NCBI GenBank assembly: GCA_014859895.1
Contig: JACZKS010000157.1
Location: 20,685 to 84,684 of the forward strand
Origin: Rhodospirillales bacterium
GTDB lineage: Bacteria; Pseudomonadota; Alphaproteobacteria; Rhodospirillales; Shumkoniaceae
Direction: 5' to 3'
Length of the DNA stretch: 64,000 bases
In this document: positions 50,016-57,978 of the stretch, piece after piece
Position numbering within the stretch: position 1 is the first letter of the stretch
How the letters are laid out: every line of letters begins with the position of its first letter
The notes under the pieces: model-generated
What the model saw: only the letters and a program-made list of their open reading frames with translations
Database searches by the model: none
Told to the model about the DNA's origin: nothing
Translations under genes and position numbers: made by a program

Positions 50016-51433
50016 TGGGATACCCTTTCGCGCCCGAGAAGCAGGTTGAGGCCAACCCCGAACGCGGCGATGAGAAGAACACCGCCGAGCAGGGTCAGCA
50101 TCCACTGCCGCCATATCTCGTCGGCGAATTCCGCCTCGATGCCGTATTGGGCGAGCTGGCGCTCATTGTGGCGAAACCTCACCGGCACCCCGTCCTTAAT
50201 GAACGTTGAGCCGGCGTGCCGAGCGCTGATAAGCCCGGGCCAGCTCACCTGCCCGGGATAGAACAAGGTGACGTCCGACCATGGCTGCTCCCAGCCCGGG
50301 GTGTCGCCGTCGAAACGCACCGCCGTGACCTGGGCGTCGCGGTCAAGCCCGAGCGCGACCGGCAGCGAGACGTAATGCCAACGGCTGCCGTAGGCCCCGC
50401 GGTGGACGGCGAAGGCAATCGAGTAGAACCCCTTGTCGACCATGGCCTTGTCTTCCAGGGGATGGCCGGTGTCCATCGCCCGCGCCAGGGTGACATCCCA
50501 GAAGCCATCCCGCCATTCGGCCTTGCCGACGACGGAGATGTCGGCACGCGAGCCGTCGCCCGCGCGCAGCACGCGATTTGGGATCGTGTCCCCGTCCTTC
50601 CAGGTGAATTTGGAATCGAAGGCGACCGCCTGGTCCTCGCGCAGGTAATAGACGTCGCCAAAGCCGAGCGTACTGCCCGCCAGGGCGGTCCAATCGAGCG
50701 CCCGGACGCCAATCTTTTCGGGATCGAACATCAGCCTCGGCTGCTTCGTTTCGGCGTTCCAGTTGGTGAAGAACGGAGCCTTTCCCGAATCCCCGTACCG
50801 CGCCTCGGCAATGACCTGATCGTCGGACTTGCCGACAGGGTTGGAGCGATGCGCCCGCCAGTGCCAGAGGTCGAGAAAATAACCGGCCGCCCGCAGGCGC
50901 GCCAGTTCGTCTTCCGGCACCACCGAGGACCAGTCGCCGATGTCGCGGCGGGTACCTGGCAGATGCTTGCCAACCTCGGTCTGCCCCTTCTTGGCGCCGA
51001 GGTACGGGTGAGCCGCCACCTCCTTCGCCGACGCCTCGTCGGTGAAAAACCTCATGCGGTCGCCGATCGTGATATAGCCGCCGTAACGGCCGAACTCCGG
51101 CACGCTGCCGTCGTCGACCATCATCGCCACCCGGTCTTCGTAGATCCCCTGCGGCTGGGGACCGGCGACGCTGGCGCCGTAGCGGACCCACTTGCCGCCC
51201 TCGTACTTGAGCATGTCATGGTAGATGTGGGGCTTCGGCGTCGGCCAGCGGTAACGGAAGAACATCTCCCGCCCGTTGTAGGCGGCCCTGACCTGCAGGG
51301 GCATGGTCGGCTCGTCGGGGATATGGATATTCCGGGCAATGTCGTTCCGGATGACGCCCGTGCCATGCGTCAGCCACGACGCGACGAGCAACCCGATGAA
51401 GACGACGAGCGAGAGGTACAGGATGCGTCTCAT
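50012..51433 (-). CDS. Ethylbenzene-dehydrogenase-related heme-binding protein, membrane anchored
   Basis: This 473-residue protein has an N-terminal anchor or signal (ILYLSLVVFIGLLVASWL), a large extracytoplasmic domain with the EB_dh (DMSO reductase-family gamma subunit) pattern (IPDEPTMPLQVRAAYNGREM, DRVAMMVDDGSVPEFGRYGG, LDLWHWRAHRSNPVGKSDDQ, WKDGDTIPNRVLRA, YSIAFAVHRGAYGSRWHYVS) and a C-terminal helix (WMLTLLGGVLLIAAFGVGLN). Relatives bind one heme b and accept electrons from molybdenum subunits or cytochromes; no molybdenum subunit is encoded here. It is coupled to the DUF2231-like gene. Confidence 0.87.
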   Translation of the reverse strand: MRRILYLSLVVFIGLLVASWLTHGTGVIRNDIARNIHIPDEPTMPLQVRAAYNGREMFFRYRWPTPKPHIYHDMLKYEGGKWVRYGASVAGPQPQGIYEDRVAMMVDDGSVPEFGRYGGYITIGDRMRFFTDEASAKEVAAHPYLGAKKGQTEVGKHLPGTRRDIGDWSSVVPEDELARLRAAGYFLDLWHWRAHRSNPVGKSDDQVIAEARYGDSGKAPFFTNWNAETKQPRLMFDPEKIGVRALDWTALAGSTLGFGDVYYLREDQAVAFDSKFTWKDGDTIPNRVLRAGDGSRADISVVGKAEWRDGFWDVTLARAMDTGHPLEDKAMVDKGFYSIAFAVHRGAYGSRWHYVSLPVALGLDRDAQVTAVRFDGDTPGWEQPWSDVTLFYPGQVSWPGLISARHAGSTFIKDGVPVRFRHNERQLAQYGIEAEFADEIWRQWMLTLLGGVLLIAAFGVGLNLLLGRERVSQ

Positions 51434-51620
51434 GGCAGTCCTCCCTTGTCGCGATGTCGCGTTTCTTGATTGTTGCCCGCGCGATCCGCGCGAGATTTTC
51501 CCGGCTCGCTACCGCCAACGGTACTCCGCGAGCCTCGAAACTAAACGGTATCTCCAATACAAAATAAAAACAAAACAAAAATAAGAAACGATTGCATTGG
51601 TGGCGGCTGCGACGGGGCGT

Positions 51621-51666
51621 GCCGGCAGTCTAGCCCGATCCGCCGGGCCGCGTACCGAGGAGGTGT
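51621..51666. repeat. 46-bp imperfect direct repeat, copy 2
   Basis: Same orientation as 49252-49297, with four differences in 46 bp. It lies in the intergenic region upstream of the heme-protein gene and 53 bp before the DUF1772-like gene. Confidence 0.85.
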
Positions 51667-51718
51667 TGTCGTCCTTTCGTTCTTGACCGGCCGGCTTCCG
51701 CCTCCCAGGTAACCGGAC

Positions 51719-52204
51719 ATGATGCCGATCGTCCGTCAGAAATGGGCCTACTTTTTCGCGTTCCTGTTTGTCGGCCTGACCCTGGGGCCGTCGCTCGCCC
51801 ACCTGCTTGAGTTTCCGAACAAGATCGACCTGCCGGAGGCAGCCTATTTCGCCGTTCAGGCCATCTATCGGGGCTGGGCCCTGTTGGGAATTGTCGTCGT
51901 CGGCGCGCTGCTGTCGACGCTGGCGTTGACCCTTTTGTTGAGGCGTCAGGGCGCCGCCGCCCGCTGGGCGGGCGTGGCCTTCCTCAGCCTGGCCGGCGCG
52001 CATGCTCTCTTCTGGATCTACACCTTCCCGGCCAATCAGGCGACCGCCAACTGGACAACGGTTCCGCCCGACTGGGAGGTATTGAGGACACAGTGGGAAT
52101 ACTCGCACGCGGCCGGTGCCGGCCTCAACCTGGTAGCCCTGATCGCGCTGATCCTATCGGTGCTGGCCTGGGGATCGGCGGGACGGGACGATCCCCGGTC
52201 CTGA
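51719..52204 (+). CDS. Four-helix membrane protein, DUF1772-like
   Basis: This 161-residue protein has four hydrophobic helices (about residues 9-29, 48-72, 84-104, 132-152) and the pattern FVGLTLGPSLAHLLEFPNKI near the N-terminus, HALFWIYTFPANQATANWTT and LRTQWEYSHAAGAGLNLVAL. This resembles DUF1772/anthrone-oxygenase-like membrane proteins, whose role is unknown. It is divergent from the heme-protein gene across the second repeat copy and convergent with the aldo/keto reductase. Start ATG 51719 or the next codon. Confidence 0.65.
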   Translation: MMPIVRQKWAYFFAFLFVGLTLGPSLAHLLEFPNKIDLPEAAYFAVQAIYRGWALLGIVVVGALLSTLALTLLLRRQGAAARWAGVAFLSLAGAHALFWIYTFPANQATANWTTVPPDWEVLRTQWEYSHAAGAGLNLVALIALILSVLAWGSAGRDDPRS

Positions 52205-52216
52205 TCCTTCCTCGGT

Positions 52217-53257
52217 TCAGACAGCCGGCGCCAGCGGGCCGGCGCCGGCGCCCGTCGTCTTGAGGGCGGCGGCAACGTCGGCCATGTCCTTCGCGGTCAG
52301 TTCCAGCGTCGCAGCGTCGAGCCAGCCGTCGACTTGAGCGGGGCTGCGAGCCCCGACGATGGCCGCCGTCACCCCCGGCCAAGCCAGCGTCCAGGCGACG
52401 GCAATGGCGGCGACGGTGATGGAATGGCGCTCGGCGATGGGTTTGAAGGCATCGGCCAGTTTGAGGTTGCGGGTCAGCTTGTCGCCGGAGAACTCGGCGC
52501 TGCGCGAGCGCCAGTCGTCCTTCGGTAGGGCTTGCACCCGCTCGGTCGAGAAGCGGCCGGAAAGTAGACCCGCCTGCATGGGGCTGTAAACGATGACGCC
52601 GGTATCGTGGGCATGGCACCAGGGCAGTTCGGCCGTGGCGACGTCGCGGCGGATCGCCGAGAAGGGCGGCTGCAGCGTATCGACATGGCCCATGCGTTCG
52701 GCGGCCTCCAACTGCGCCGCATCATGGTTGGAGAGGCCGACCGCCCGCACCTTCCCTTCGTTCTTGAGGTCGAGCAGCGTCCGCCAGTAATCCTCGATGG
52801 GCGTGCCGTCCTTGGCCGGCCAGTGCATCTGGTAAAGATCGATGCGCTCGACGCCGAGACGCTTGAGGGAGCCCTCCACCTCGCGGCGCAGGCTTGCCGC
52901 CGCCCCCACCATCCTGGGCGGGGCGTTGCGGTCGTTCTCGTCCCACACGAGGCCGCACTTGGTGAACACGTAGGGGCGCTTTGCGGCCGGCAGGCCGGCC
53001 AAGGCCTTCCCAACCACCTCTTCGGAATGGCCGAGGCCGTAGATGGCGGCGGTATCAATCCAGTTGATGCCGCGCTCGACGGCATGGCTGATGGCGGCGA
53101 TGGAATCACGGTCGTCCTGGCTGCCCCAAGCGAAGGCCCAATCGGCTCCGCCGATCGCCCAGGCACCGAAACCGACTCGGGTGATCGCCATGTCGGTGAG
53201 CCCCAGCCGGCAGGTCGGCAGCGAGGTGGCGGCAGCGGATTCTTTGAGGGTGGTCAT
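52217..53257 (-). CDS. Aldo/keto reductase
   Basis: This 346-residue NADPH-dependent oxidoreductase has the catalytic tetrad in place: Asp and Tyr in NWIDTAAIYGLGHSEEVVGK, Lys in YVFTKCGLVWDE, His in IDLYQMHWPAKDGTPIED. Cofactor-site sequence near the end is GVTAAIVGARSPAQVDGWLD. The AKR11/YajO-like group acts on aldehydes or sugars; the substrate is unknown. It ends 12 bp from the convergent DUF1772-like gene. Start ATG 53257 begins MTTLKESAAATSLPTCRLGL; GGAGCCAGCCC lies upstream. Confidence 0.93.
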   Translation of the reverse strand: MTTLKESAAATSLPTCRLGLTDMAITRVGFGAWAIGGADWAFAWGSQDDRDSIAAISHAVERGINWIDTAAIYGLGHSEEVVGKALAGLPAAKRPYVFTKCGLVWDENDRNAPPRMVGAAASLRREVEGSLKRLGVERIDLYQMHWPAKDGTPIEDYWRTLLDLKNEGKVRAVGLSNHDAAQLEAAERMGHVDTLQPPFSAIRRDVATAELPWCHAHDTGVIVYSPMQAGLLSGRFSTERVQALPKDDWRSRSAEFSGDKLTRNLKLADAFKPIAERHSITVAAIAVAWTLAWPGVTAAIVGARSPAQVDGWLDAATLELTAKDMADVAAALKTTGAGAGPLAPAV

Positions 53258-53324
53258 GGGCTGGCTCCTTGTTGCTTCACCGCAAGGTAGGAGCCAGGGG
53301 GCTGTCTTTCCAATGGAAATTGCA

Positions 53325-56300
53325 TCACGCCGCGCGGACGTACTCCTCGATGTCGACGGCGTCGATCTGCTCGGGTCTCAGGAACCGCTCGCTGTAGCGC
53401 CTGTACACCCCCGACGTGAGGAAAAGATCGAACAAATCGGGATCGATGTGCCCCTTGGCCTTGAAGGAATGGAGAATCTTGATCGCCTCCGAGAGGGTAT
53501 TGGCCTGTTTGTAGGGGCGATCCGAGGCGGTCAGGGCCTCGAAAATGTCGGCGATCGCCATGATGCGCGAGGGGATCGAGAGCTGCCCGGCATCCAGCCG
53601 TCGGGGATAGCCCTTCCCGCTCAGCGCTTCGTGATGGGTTCCGGCGTATTCGGGCACCCGCTTCAGATACTTGGGAAAGGCTATGCGCTCGAGCATGGCG
53701 ATGGTCTGCATGACGTGTTCGTTGATCTTGAAGCGATCCTCCTCGGTCAACGTTCCATGGGTAACCGATAGATTGTAGACTTCCCCCTGGTTGTAGAGGT
53801 TCTCCGGCACGTTCACCTTGAACCCTAGCGTTTCGTAAGCGTGGTTGAGGCCGCTGTCGCGGGGAATGACGTGCCAGGGCTTGTCGGCCAGCACCGTCTC
53901 GAAGGCCGGAAGAGTCGCCGGCGGATGATCGGCAAGGCGCCGAACCTCGGCGTGGGCCAGGCCCTTGCGGTCGTCGATGTGGCGCAGCCAAGTGGTCTTG
54001 GCGATATCGCGAAGCCGATCGACCTTTTCCGGGGGCAGATGTTCGCCGCCGACGTTGCATTCGGCGATGAAGCTGAAGTCGTCCAGCAACCGCACCTTGG
54101 TTGCCTCGCAGGCGGCCTGGGCTTTGGCCGGGTCGCCACCCGCCGCCACAGCCTCCAGTCGGGCGATGTCGGCGTCGCGCAACAGGACTTCGTAACGCAT
54201 GCGCACTTCGTGGATACGGTTGTAGATGGTTTCCAGCTTGGTGGCCTTATCCACGATGTGTTCGGGCGTCACTACCTTGCCGCAATCGTGCAGCCAGGCG
54301 CCAATCCGGAACTCTCGCCATTCCTCTTCGGTATCGAATCGGAAGGCTTCCAACGGTCCTTCGGATGTCCTTACAGCTTCGTCGGCCAGCATCAGCGCCA
54401 GTTCGGGCACGCGCGCGCAATGACCCCCGGTATAGGGGCTCTTGGCATCGATGGCGCTGGCCACCAGCTGGATCATCGATTCCATCAGCCGGTCCTGCGC
54501 CGACAGCAGGTCGCGATTGAAAAGCGCGGTGGCCGCCTGCGCCGCCAGCGCCTCGATGAAACGCTGGAGACCGGGCGGGAAGGGGACGGTGTCGCCGGAA
54601 CCGGGCGCGCGGGCGTTGATCAGTTGCAGCGCGCCGATGAAATCGCCGCCGCGCGGCTTCAGCGGAACGGTCATGAACGACTTCGAGCGATAGCCGTTGC
54701 GATCGTCGAACGCGCGTGTGCCCGAGAAATCGAAGAGCAGGGAATCATAAGCGTCATCGATGAGGACGGTCTGCTGCCGATGCACGGCGTAGCTGACGAC
54801 GTTGCCATGGTTTGGCCGGCCCCTGGCGTCAAACAGCGGGACCGACGGCATGGCGAGCGCGTTGTCCGCGGCGCCGCCGAGGGTCAGGTCCAGGGAGTCG
54901 TTGAGCAGCATCTGGAAATGCATCAGGTCGTCGTCGCCGCGCGTATAAAGGGTAGCGCCGTCGGCGTTGGTCAGCTCCTTGGCCCCCAGCAGCACCATTT
55001 CCATCAGGCGGGTGCCGTCGCGCTCGGCCGACATGGCGATGCCCAGATCGACCAGCCGGGTGAGCTTCTCCTGGGCATCCTTGAGAGCGTGGGTCTTGGC
55101 TGAAATGGCCTGCTTCATCAGCGAAAAGGCATCCCCCAGGTCATTGAACTCGATGACATGCGAAGGTCGCGGCCCCTTGCCCGAGAAATCGAGGTTGCGG
55201 ATGCGCAAGGCATCGGCGGCCAAGGCCCGCACGCTTACCGACATGCCGCGGGCGAACATCATGCCGACGATCAGGAAAGCGGCAAGACAGGCAAGGGCCA
55301 GCACCATGACCTCGATCTGCAGGGTGCGGATCTGGCCCGTGAAGTCCGCGGTCGGCGCCATCACCGCGATGCCAATCGACTGCTGAAGGCCCGTTCGCCA
55401 TTCGGTCAGATGCAACATCATCCGAACGCCGTCCTGCTCGGTGACGATCAGGCCCCGACCCGGGGCCTGGCCTTCACCCTTGAGCCTGACAAGCGCCCGG
55501 ATCATCGGCTGGTCGATTTCGCCGAGGGCGGCCAGAGGCCACCGAGCGGGAGCCAGGCTGGCCGACATGGCAAGCGCCTGCATCGAAGTATCGAAGATCG
55601 CCATGCCGCCCCCCGGCGAGACGACCTGTTCCTTGACGAAGGCGTCGAGCCCGTCGAGCGTGATGTCGACGCCGAACACGCCGTTGGCGAAGCGTTTGGA
55701 TGCAGTGATGCCCAGCCGCTCCAGGGAATGGAAGACGTAGGCGGGAGACAATTCGGCGTCGTCGCTCTCCTTGGCCGCCCCGTACCAGGGACGGCGGCGA
55801 GGATCGAACGCGGGCCCCGCCTCGACGACCGAACCCAGGACGGCTTGCGAGGTGTCGAGAAACGACCATCTCTCGATGCGGGCGGAACCCTCGACCGAAA
55901 CCGCCCGAACGATCCAGCGGGTTCCGGCCGGCGCACCGTGGGCGGAGAGGACGAGAGGCTCGTCACGGGGGGCGATCACCTGGAGGAAATCGCCGCCCTC
56001 CAGGCCATAGTAAAGGGAATAGAGCGAGGGCCTTTCGGCCAGCACGGTAAACATGAATGGCAGGATCGGAGCGCCCAGTCCGTCGCCGTGCACCTCGTCC
56101 AGCCCCTGTTGGCTCGCCCCCAGCTTGGCCAGGGTAAGCGTCCAGCCCATTTGGTTGTCGATCCGCTCGTAAAGCCCGTGCGCGACCGCGCCGAACAGCT
56201 GGCTAGCCGTATCCTTGGCCACCCGCGAACTCACCACATAGAGGCTGCTGACGATTGCCGCCGTCAAGGCGACGACGATGGCCACAACCGCGGCCGCGAT

Positions 56301-56330
56301 GCTGACCTGAAAGCGAACCTTGAAAGCCAT
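53325..56330 (-). CDS. Membrane-bound sensor: Cache-HAMP-GAF-HD-GYP c-di-GMP phosphodiesterase
   Basis: This 1001-residue protein has a first helix (SIAAAVVAIVVALTAAIVSS), a periplasmic Cache-like sensor (residues 45-320), a second helix (EVMVLALACLAAFLIVGMMF), HAMP, a GAF domain (about 430-590) and an HD-GYP domain. The metal-binding HD motif is WLHDCGKVVTPEHIV, and the GYP region is THHEALSGKGYPRRLDAGQL, followed by SIPSRIMAIADIFEALTASD. A helical insertion of about 150 residues lies between the HD and GYP segments. It probably hydrolyses c-di-GMP in response to an external and an internal ligand. The ATG at 56330 begins MAFKVRFQVS. Confidence 0.92.
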   Translation of the reverse strand: MAFKVRFQVSIAAAVVAIVVALTAAIVSSLYVVSSRVAKDTASQLFGAVAHGLYERIDNQMGWTLTLAKLGASQQGLDEVHGDGLGAPILPFMFTVLAERPSLYSLYYGLEGGDFLQVIAPRDEPLVLSAHGAPAGTRWIVRAVSVEGSARIERWSFLDTSQAVLGSVVEAGPAFDPRRRPWYGAAKESDDAELSPAYVFHSLERLGITASKRFANGVFGVDITLDGLDAFVKEQVVSPGGGMAIFDTSMQALAMSASLAPARWPLAALGEIDQPMIRALVRLKGEGQAPGRGLIVTEQDGVRMMLHLTEWRTGLQQSIGIAVMAPTADFTGQIRTLQIEVMVLALACLAAFLIVGMMFARGMSVSVRALAADALRIRNLDFSGKGPRPSHVIEFNDLGDAFSLMKQAISAKTHALKDAQEKLTRLVDLGIAMSAERDGTRLMEMVLLGAKELTNADGATLYTRGDDDLMHFQMLLNDSLDLTLGGAADNALAMPSVPLFDARGRPNHGNVVSYAVHRQQTVLIDDAYDSLLFDFSGTRAFDDRNGYRSKSFMTVPLKPRGGDFIGALQLINARAPGSGDTVPFPPGLQRFIEALAAQAATALFNRDLLSAQDRLMESMIQLVASAIDAKSPYTGGHCARVPELALMLADEAVRTSEGPLEAFRFDTEEEWREFRIGAWLHDCGKVVTPEHIVDKATKLETIYNRIHEVRMRYEVLLRDADIARLEAVAAGGDPAKAQAACEATKVRLLDDFSFIAECNVGGEHLPPEKVDRLRDIAKTTWLRHIDDRKGLAHAEVRRLADHPPATLPAFETVLADKPWHVIPRDSGLNHAYETLGFKVNVPENLYNQGEVYNLSVTHGTLTEEDRFKINEHVMQTIAMLERIAFPKYLKRVPEYAGTHHEALSGKGYPRRLDAGQLSIPSRIMAIADIFEALTASDRPYKQANTLSEAIKILHSFKAKGHIDPDLFDLFLTSGVYRRYSERFLRPEQIDAVDIEEYVRAA

Positions 56331-56476
56331 GGGGTGCCCGTTGGTTCCGGTAAGGTCTTGCGCAGGGGCACCATACCACAAATGAGCACTCGACCGTATG
56401 CCCCGGAAAGACGGATGACTCACGCTTGCCGGCGGCGACCGCCGGGATACAGTCAACGAAGCGGCGTGATCAATAG

Positions 56477-56911
56477 TCAGCGGCCTCGCGGCGCAGGACT
56501 GGCGAGGAGGTCGCGGATCTCGCGCAGCAGCTGGACGTCCTCGGCCGGAGGCGGCGCTTCTGGCGCCTTCGCTTCCTGCTTGCGCGTCAGCTTGTTGATG
56601 GCCTTGACCAGCAGGAAGACGGCGAAGGCGACGATCAGAAACTTGATCACCGCGTTGACGAAAAGACCGATGTTCCAGGTGACCGCGCCGGCCTCCTTGG
56701 CCTGCTGGATCGTATTGAAGTCGCCCTCGCCCTTGAGGACGACGAAGATCTGGGAGAAATCGACACCGCCCAGGATGAGGCCGATCGGCGGCATGATGAT
56801 ATCGTCGACCAGTGAGGAAACGATGGCGCCGAAGGCGGCGCCGATGATGATCCCGACCGCAAGATCGAGCATATTGCCCCTGAGGGCGAACTCCTTGAAC
56901 TCCTTGAGCAT
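56477..56911 (-). CDS. mscL: MscL, large-conductance mechanosensitive channel
   Basis: This 144-residue protein has the family start [20 protein letters not shown] with [20 protein letters not shown] (helix 1), a periplasmic loop with [20 protein letters not shown], and the second helix [20 protein letters not shown] followed by the cytoplasmic bundle. It releases solutes on hypo-osmotic shock. The ATG at 56911 has AGAGGAGATTTCG upstream; a 22-residue extension is not supported. Confidence 0.97.
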   Translation of the reverse strand: MLKEFKEFALRGNMLDLAVGIIIGAAFGAIVSSLVDDIIMPPIGLILGGVDFSQIFVVLKGEGDFNTIQQAKEAGAVTWNIGLFVNAVIKFLIVAFAVFLLVKAINKLTRKQEAKAPEAPPPAEDVQLLREIRDLLASPAPRGR

Positions 56912-57092
56912 CGAAATCTCCTCTGCGCCCGTACACCCGGCACAGAATGATCTCGTAACGCATGGACGAAACGGCAAGGGAGCGCCGACTGCCTGCCGGT
57001 CATGGGGCCTCGAATGCGGAGGACAACCATTGACCCTCAGGTTCGTCCTGACTGGGCCTGCAGATCAACGCCCTGAAATAGTGAAACTCGGC

Positions 57093-57140
57093 TTGCCAGA
57101 GATCATGTCTCCTATATAATAAACATTATATAGAAGGAGA
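57093..57140 (+). promoter_or_regulatory. Promoter and operator of the antitoxin-toxin pair
   Basis: TTGCCA (57093-57098) and TATAAT (57115-57120) are 16 bp apart, near consensus. The -10 lies in a dyad, TCTCCTATATAAT (57108-57120) against ATTATATA-GAA-GGAGA (57125-57140). An AbrB/Phd-type antitoxin binding here would block the promoter. The ribosome site GGAGATACC follows. Confidence 0.8.
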
Positions 57141-57150
57141 TACCTCCTAC

Positions 57151-57378
57151 ATGTTGCGCTTCAAAGTGACAACCGTCGGCGCCTCGGCAGGCTTTATCCT
57201 GACCAAGGAAGCGATGGCCCGTCTCAAGGTCAAGAAGGGCGATACCGTGTACCTGACCGAGGCACCGGACGGCAGCTATCGCCTTACGCCCTATAACCCC
57301 GATTTCGAACGCCAGATGGCATTGGCCGAAGACATCATGCACGAGGACCGTGACGTCCTGAAAGCCTTGTCCAGGTGA
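57151..57378 (+). CDS. AbrB/PemI-type antitoxin
   Basis: This 75-residue protein has a swapped-hairpin AbrB/MazE domain (FKVTTVGASAGFILTKEAMA, RLKVKKGDTVYLTEAPDGSY) and a C-terminal helical tail (FERQMALAEDIMHEDRDVLK) that would neutralise the toxin. Phd antitoxins are the more usual partners of Doc, but this AbrB-type form with Doc is also known. The start follows AAGGAGATACC. The gene end overlaps the Doc gene as GTGA. A strong promoter with an operator-like dyad precedes it. Confidence 0.88.
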   Translation: MLRFKVTTVGASAGFILTKEAMARLKVKKGDTVYLTEAPDGSYRLTPYNPDFERQMALAEDIMHEDRDVLKALSR

Positions 57379-57758
57379 CAACCTGGCGTTGGGTCGGTCT
57401 GGACGTCGCTTACGCGGTTCACGACCGGCAGCTCGCCGAACATGGCGGTCTTGACGGCGTGCGTGACGGCGGCGCCGTGGAATCGGCCTTGGCCAGGCCA
57501 CGGAACGTGGCTGACTGCGGCAAGCTGGACGCGGCCGACCTTGCGGCAGCCTATGCCTACGGCTTGGCGCGCAATCACGGCTTCGCGGATGGCAACAAGC
57601 GCACCGCCTGGGTCGTCGCCCGCCTGTTCCTGGCCGACAATGGCTATCGCCTGCGCCTCGATCCGATCGACGCCGTCAGGACGATGGAAGGGCTTGCCGC
57701 CGAGACGATCGACGAAGGCCAACTGGCCGGGTGGTTCCGGCGGCGCCTGGTGAAGTAA
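57375..57758 (+). CDS. doc: Doc-family (Fic fold) toxin
   Basis: This 127-residue protein carries the Fic/Doc active-site motif HGFADGNKRTAWVVARLFLA and the family start LDVAYAVHDRQLAEHGGLDG, VRDGGAVESALARPRNVADC. P1 Doc phosphorylates elongation factor Tu and stops translation; the same chemistry is expected here. It starts with GTG at 57375, overlapping the antitoxin stop, so antitoxin is made first. A hairpin follows at 57813. Confidence 0.92.
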   Translation: MTTWRWVGLDVAYAVHDRQLAEHGGLDGVRDGGAVESALARPRNVADCGKLDAADLAAAYAYGLARNHGFADGNKRTAWVVARLFLADNGYRLRLDPIDAVRTMEGLAAETIDEGQLAGWFRRRLVK

Positions 57759-57812
57759 GAAGGCCCCGAGGAACCTAAACGCCTCACAGGCGTAAAAGGC
57801 CCGAAAAACGGC

Positions 57813-57840
57813 GAAACCCCCAGGTTTCCCTAGGGGTTTC
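57813..57840 (-). terminator. Hairpin downstream of the tRNA-Val fragment
   Basis: Stem GAAACCCC / GGGGTTTC with a 12-nt loop. On the minus strand it comes 2 nt after the CCA end of the tRNA-Val fragment and is followed by GCCGTTTTTCGG. It is most simply the original terminator of that tRNA gene; read on the plus strand it could also stop doc transcription. Confidence 0.7.
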
Positions 57841-57842
57841 GA

Positions 57843-57887
57843 TGGTGGGCGCAGCTGGGATTGAACCAGCGACCCCTACGATGTCAA
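57843..57887 (-). pseudogene. 3' half of tRNA-Val(GAC), attachment-site remnant
   Basis: The minus strand reads TTGACATCGTAGGGGTC, then a perfect T-arm GCTGG-TTCAATC-CCAGC, then TGCGCCC, A and CCA. This is a tRNA from the anticodon loop (GAC) to the encoded CCA end. On its 5' side the sequence GTGCC cannot pair with CGTAG (CTACG expected), and no D-arm or 5' acceptor strand follows. A break in the anticodon loop is typical of tyrosine-recombinase integration into tRNA genes. The terminator remains on the 3' side, so the inserted element lies toward higher coordinates. Confidence 0.85.
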
Positions 57888-57978
57888 GGCACTAAGTCCC
57901 GTTATTTATCAAAGGCTTAACGGGTAAGCCCGACGCGCTCACCCGCACGGCTTTCCTGGGGTTTCGCAGGGGCTGCGT

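Noticed and set aside
56331..56963. Upstream extension of the HD-GYP reading frame across mscL
   Set aside because: The extra 211 residues are out-of-frame mscL sequence, and the hydrophobic first helix begins right after ATG 56330.
57889..57978. Search for the 5' half of the tRNA-Val in the flanking sequence
   Set aside because: No D-arm or complementary acceptor strand is present, so this is a fragment rather than an intact or intron-split tRNA.
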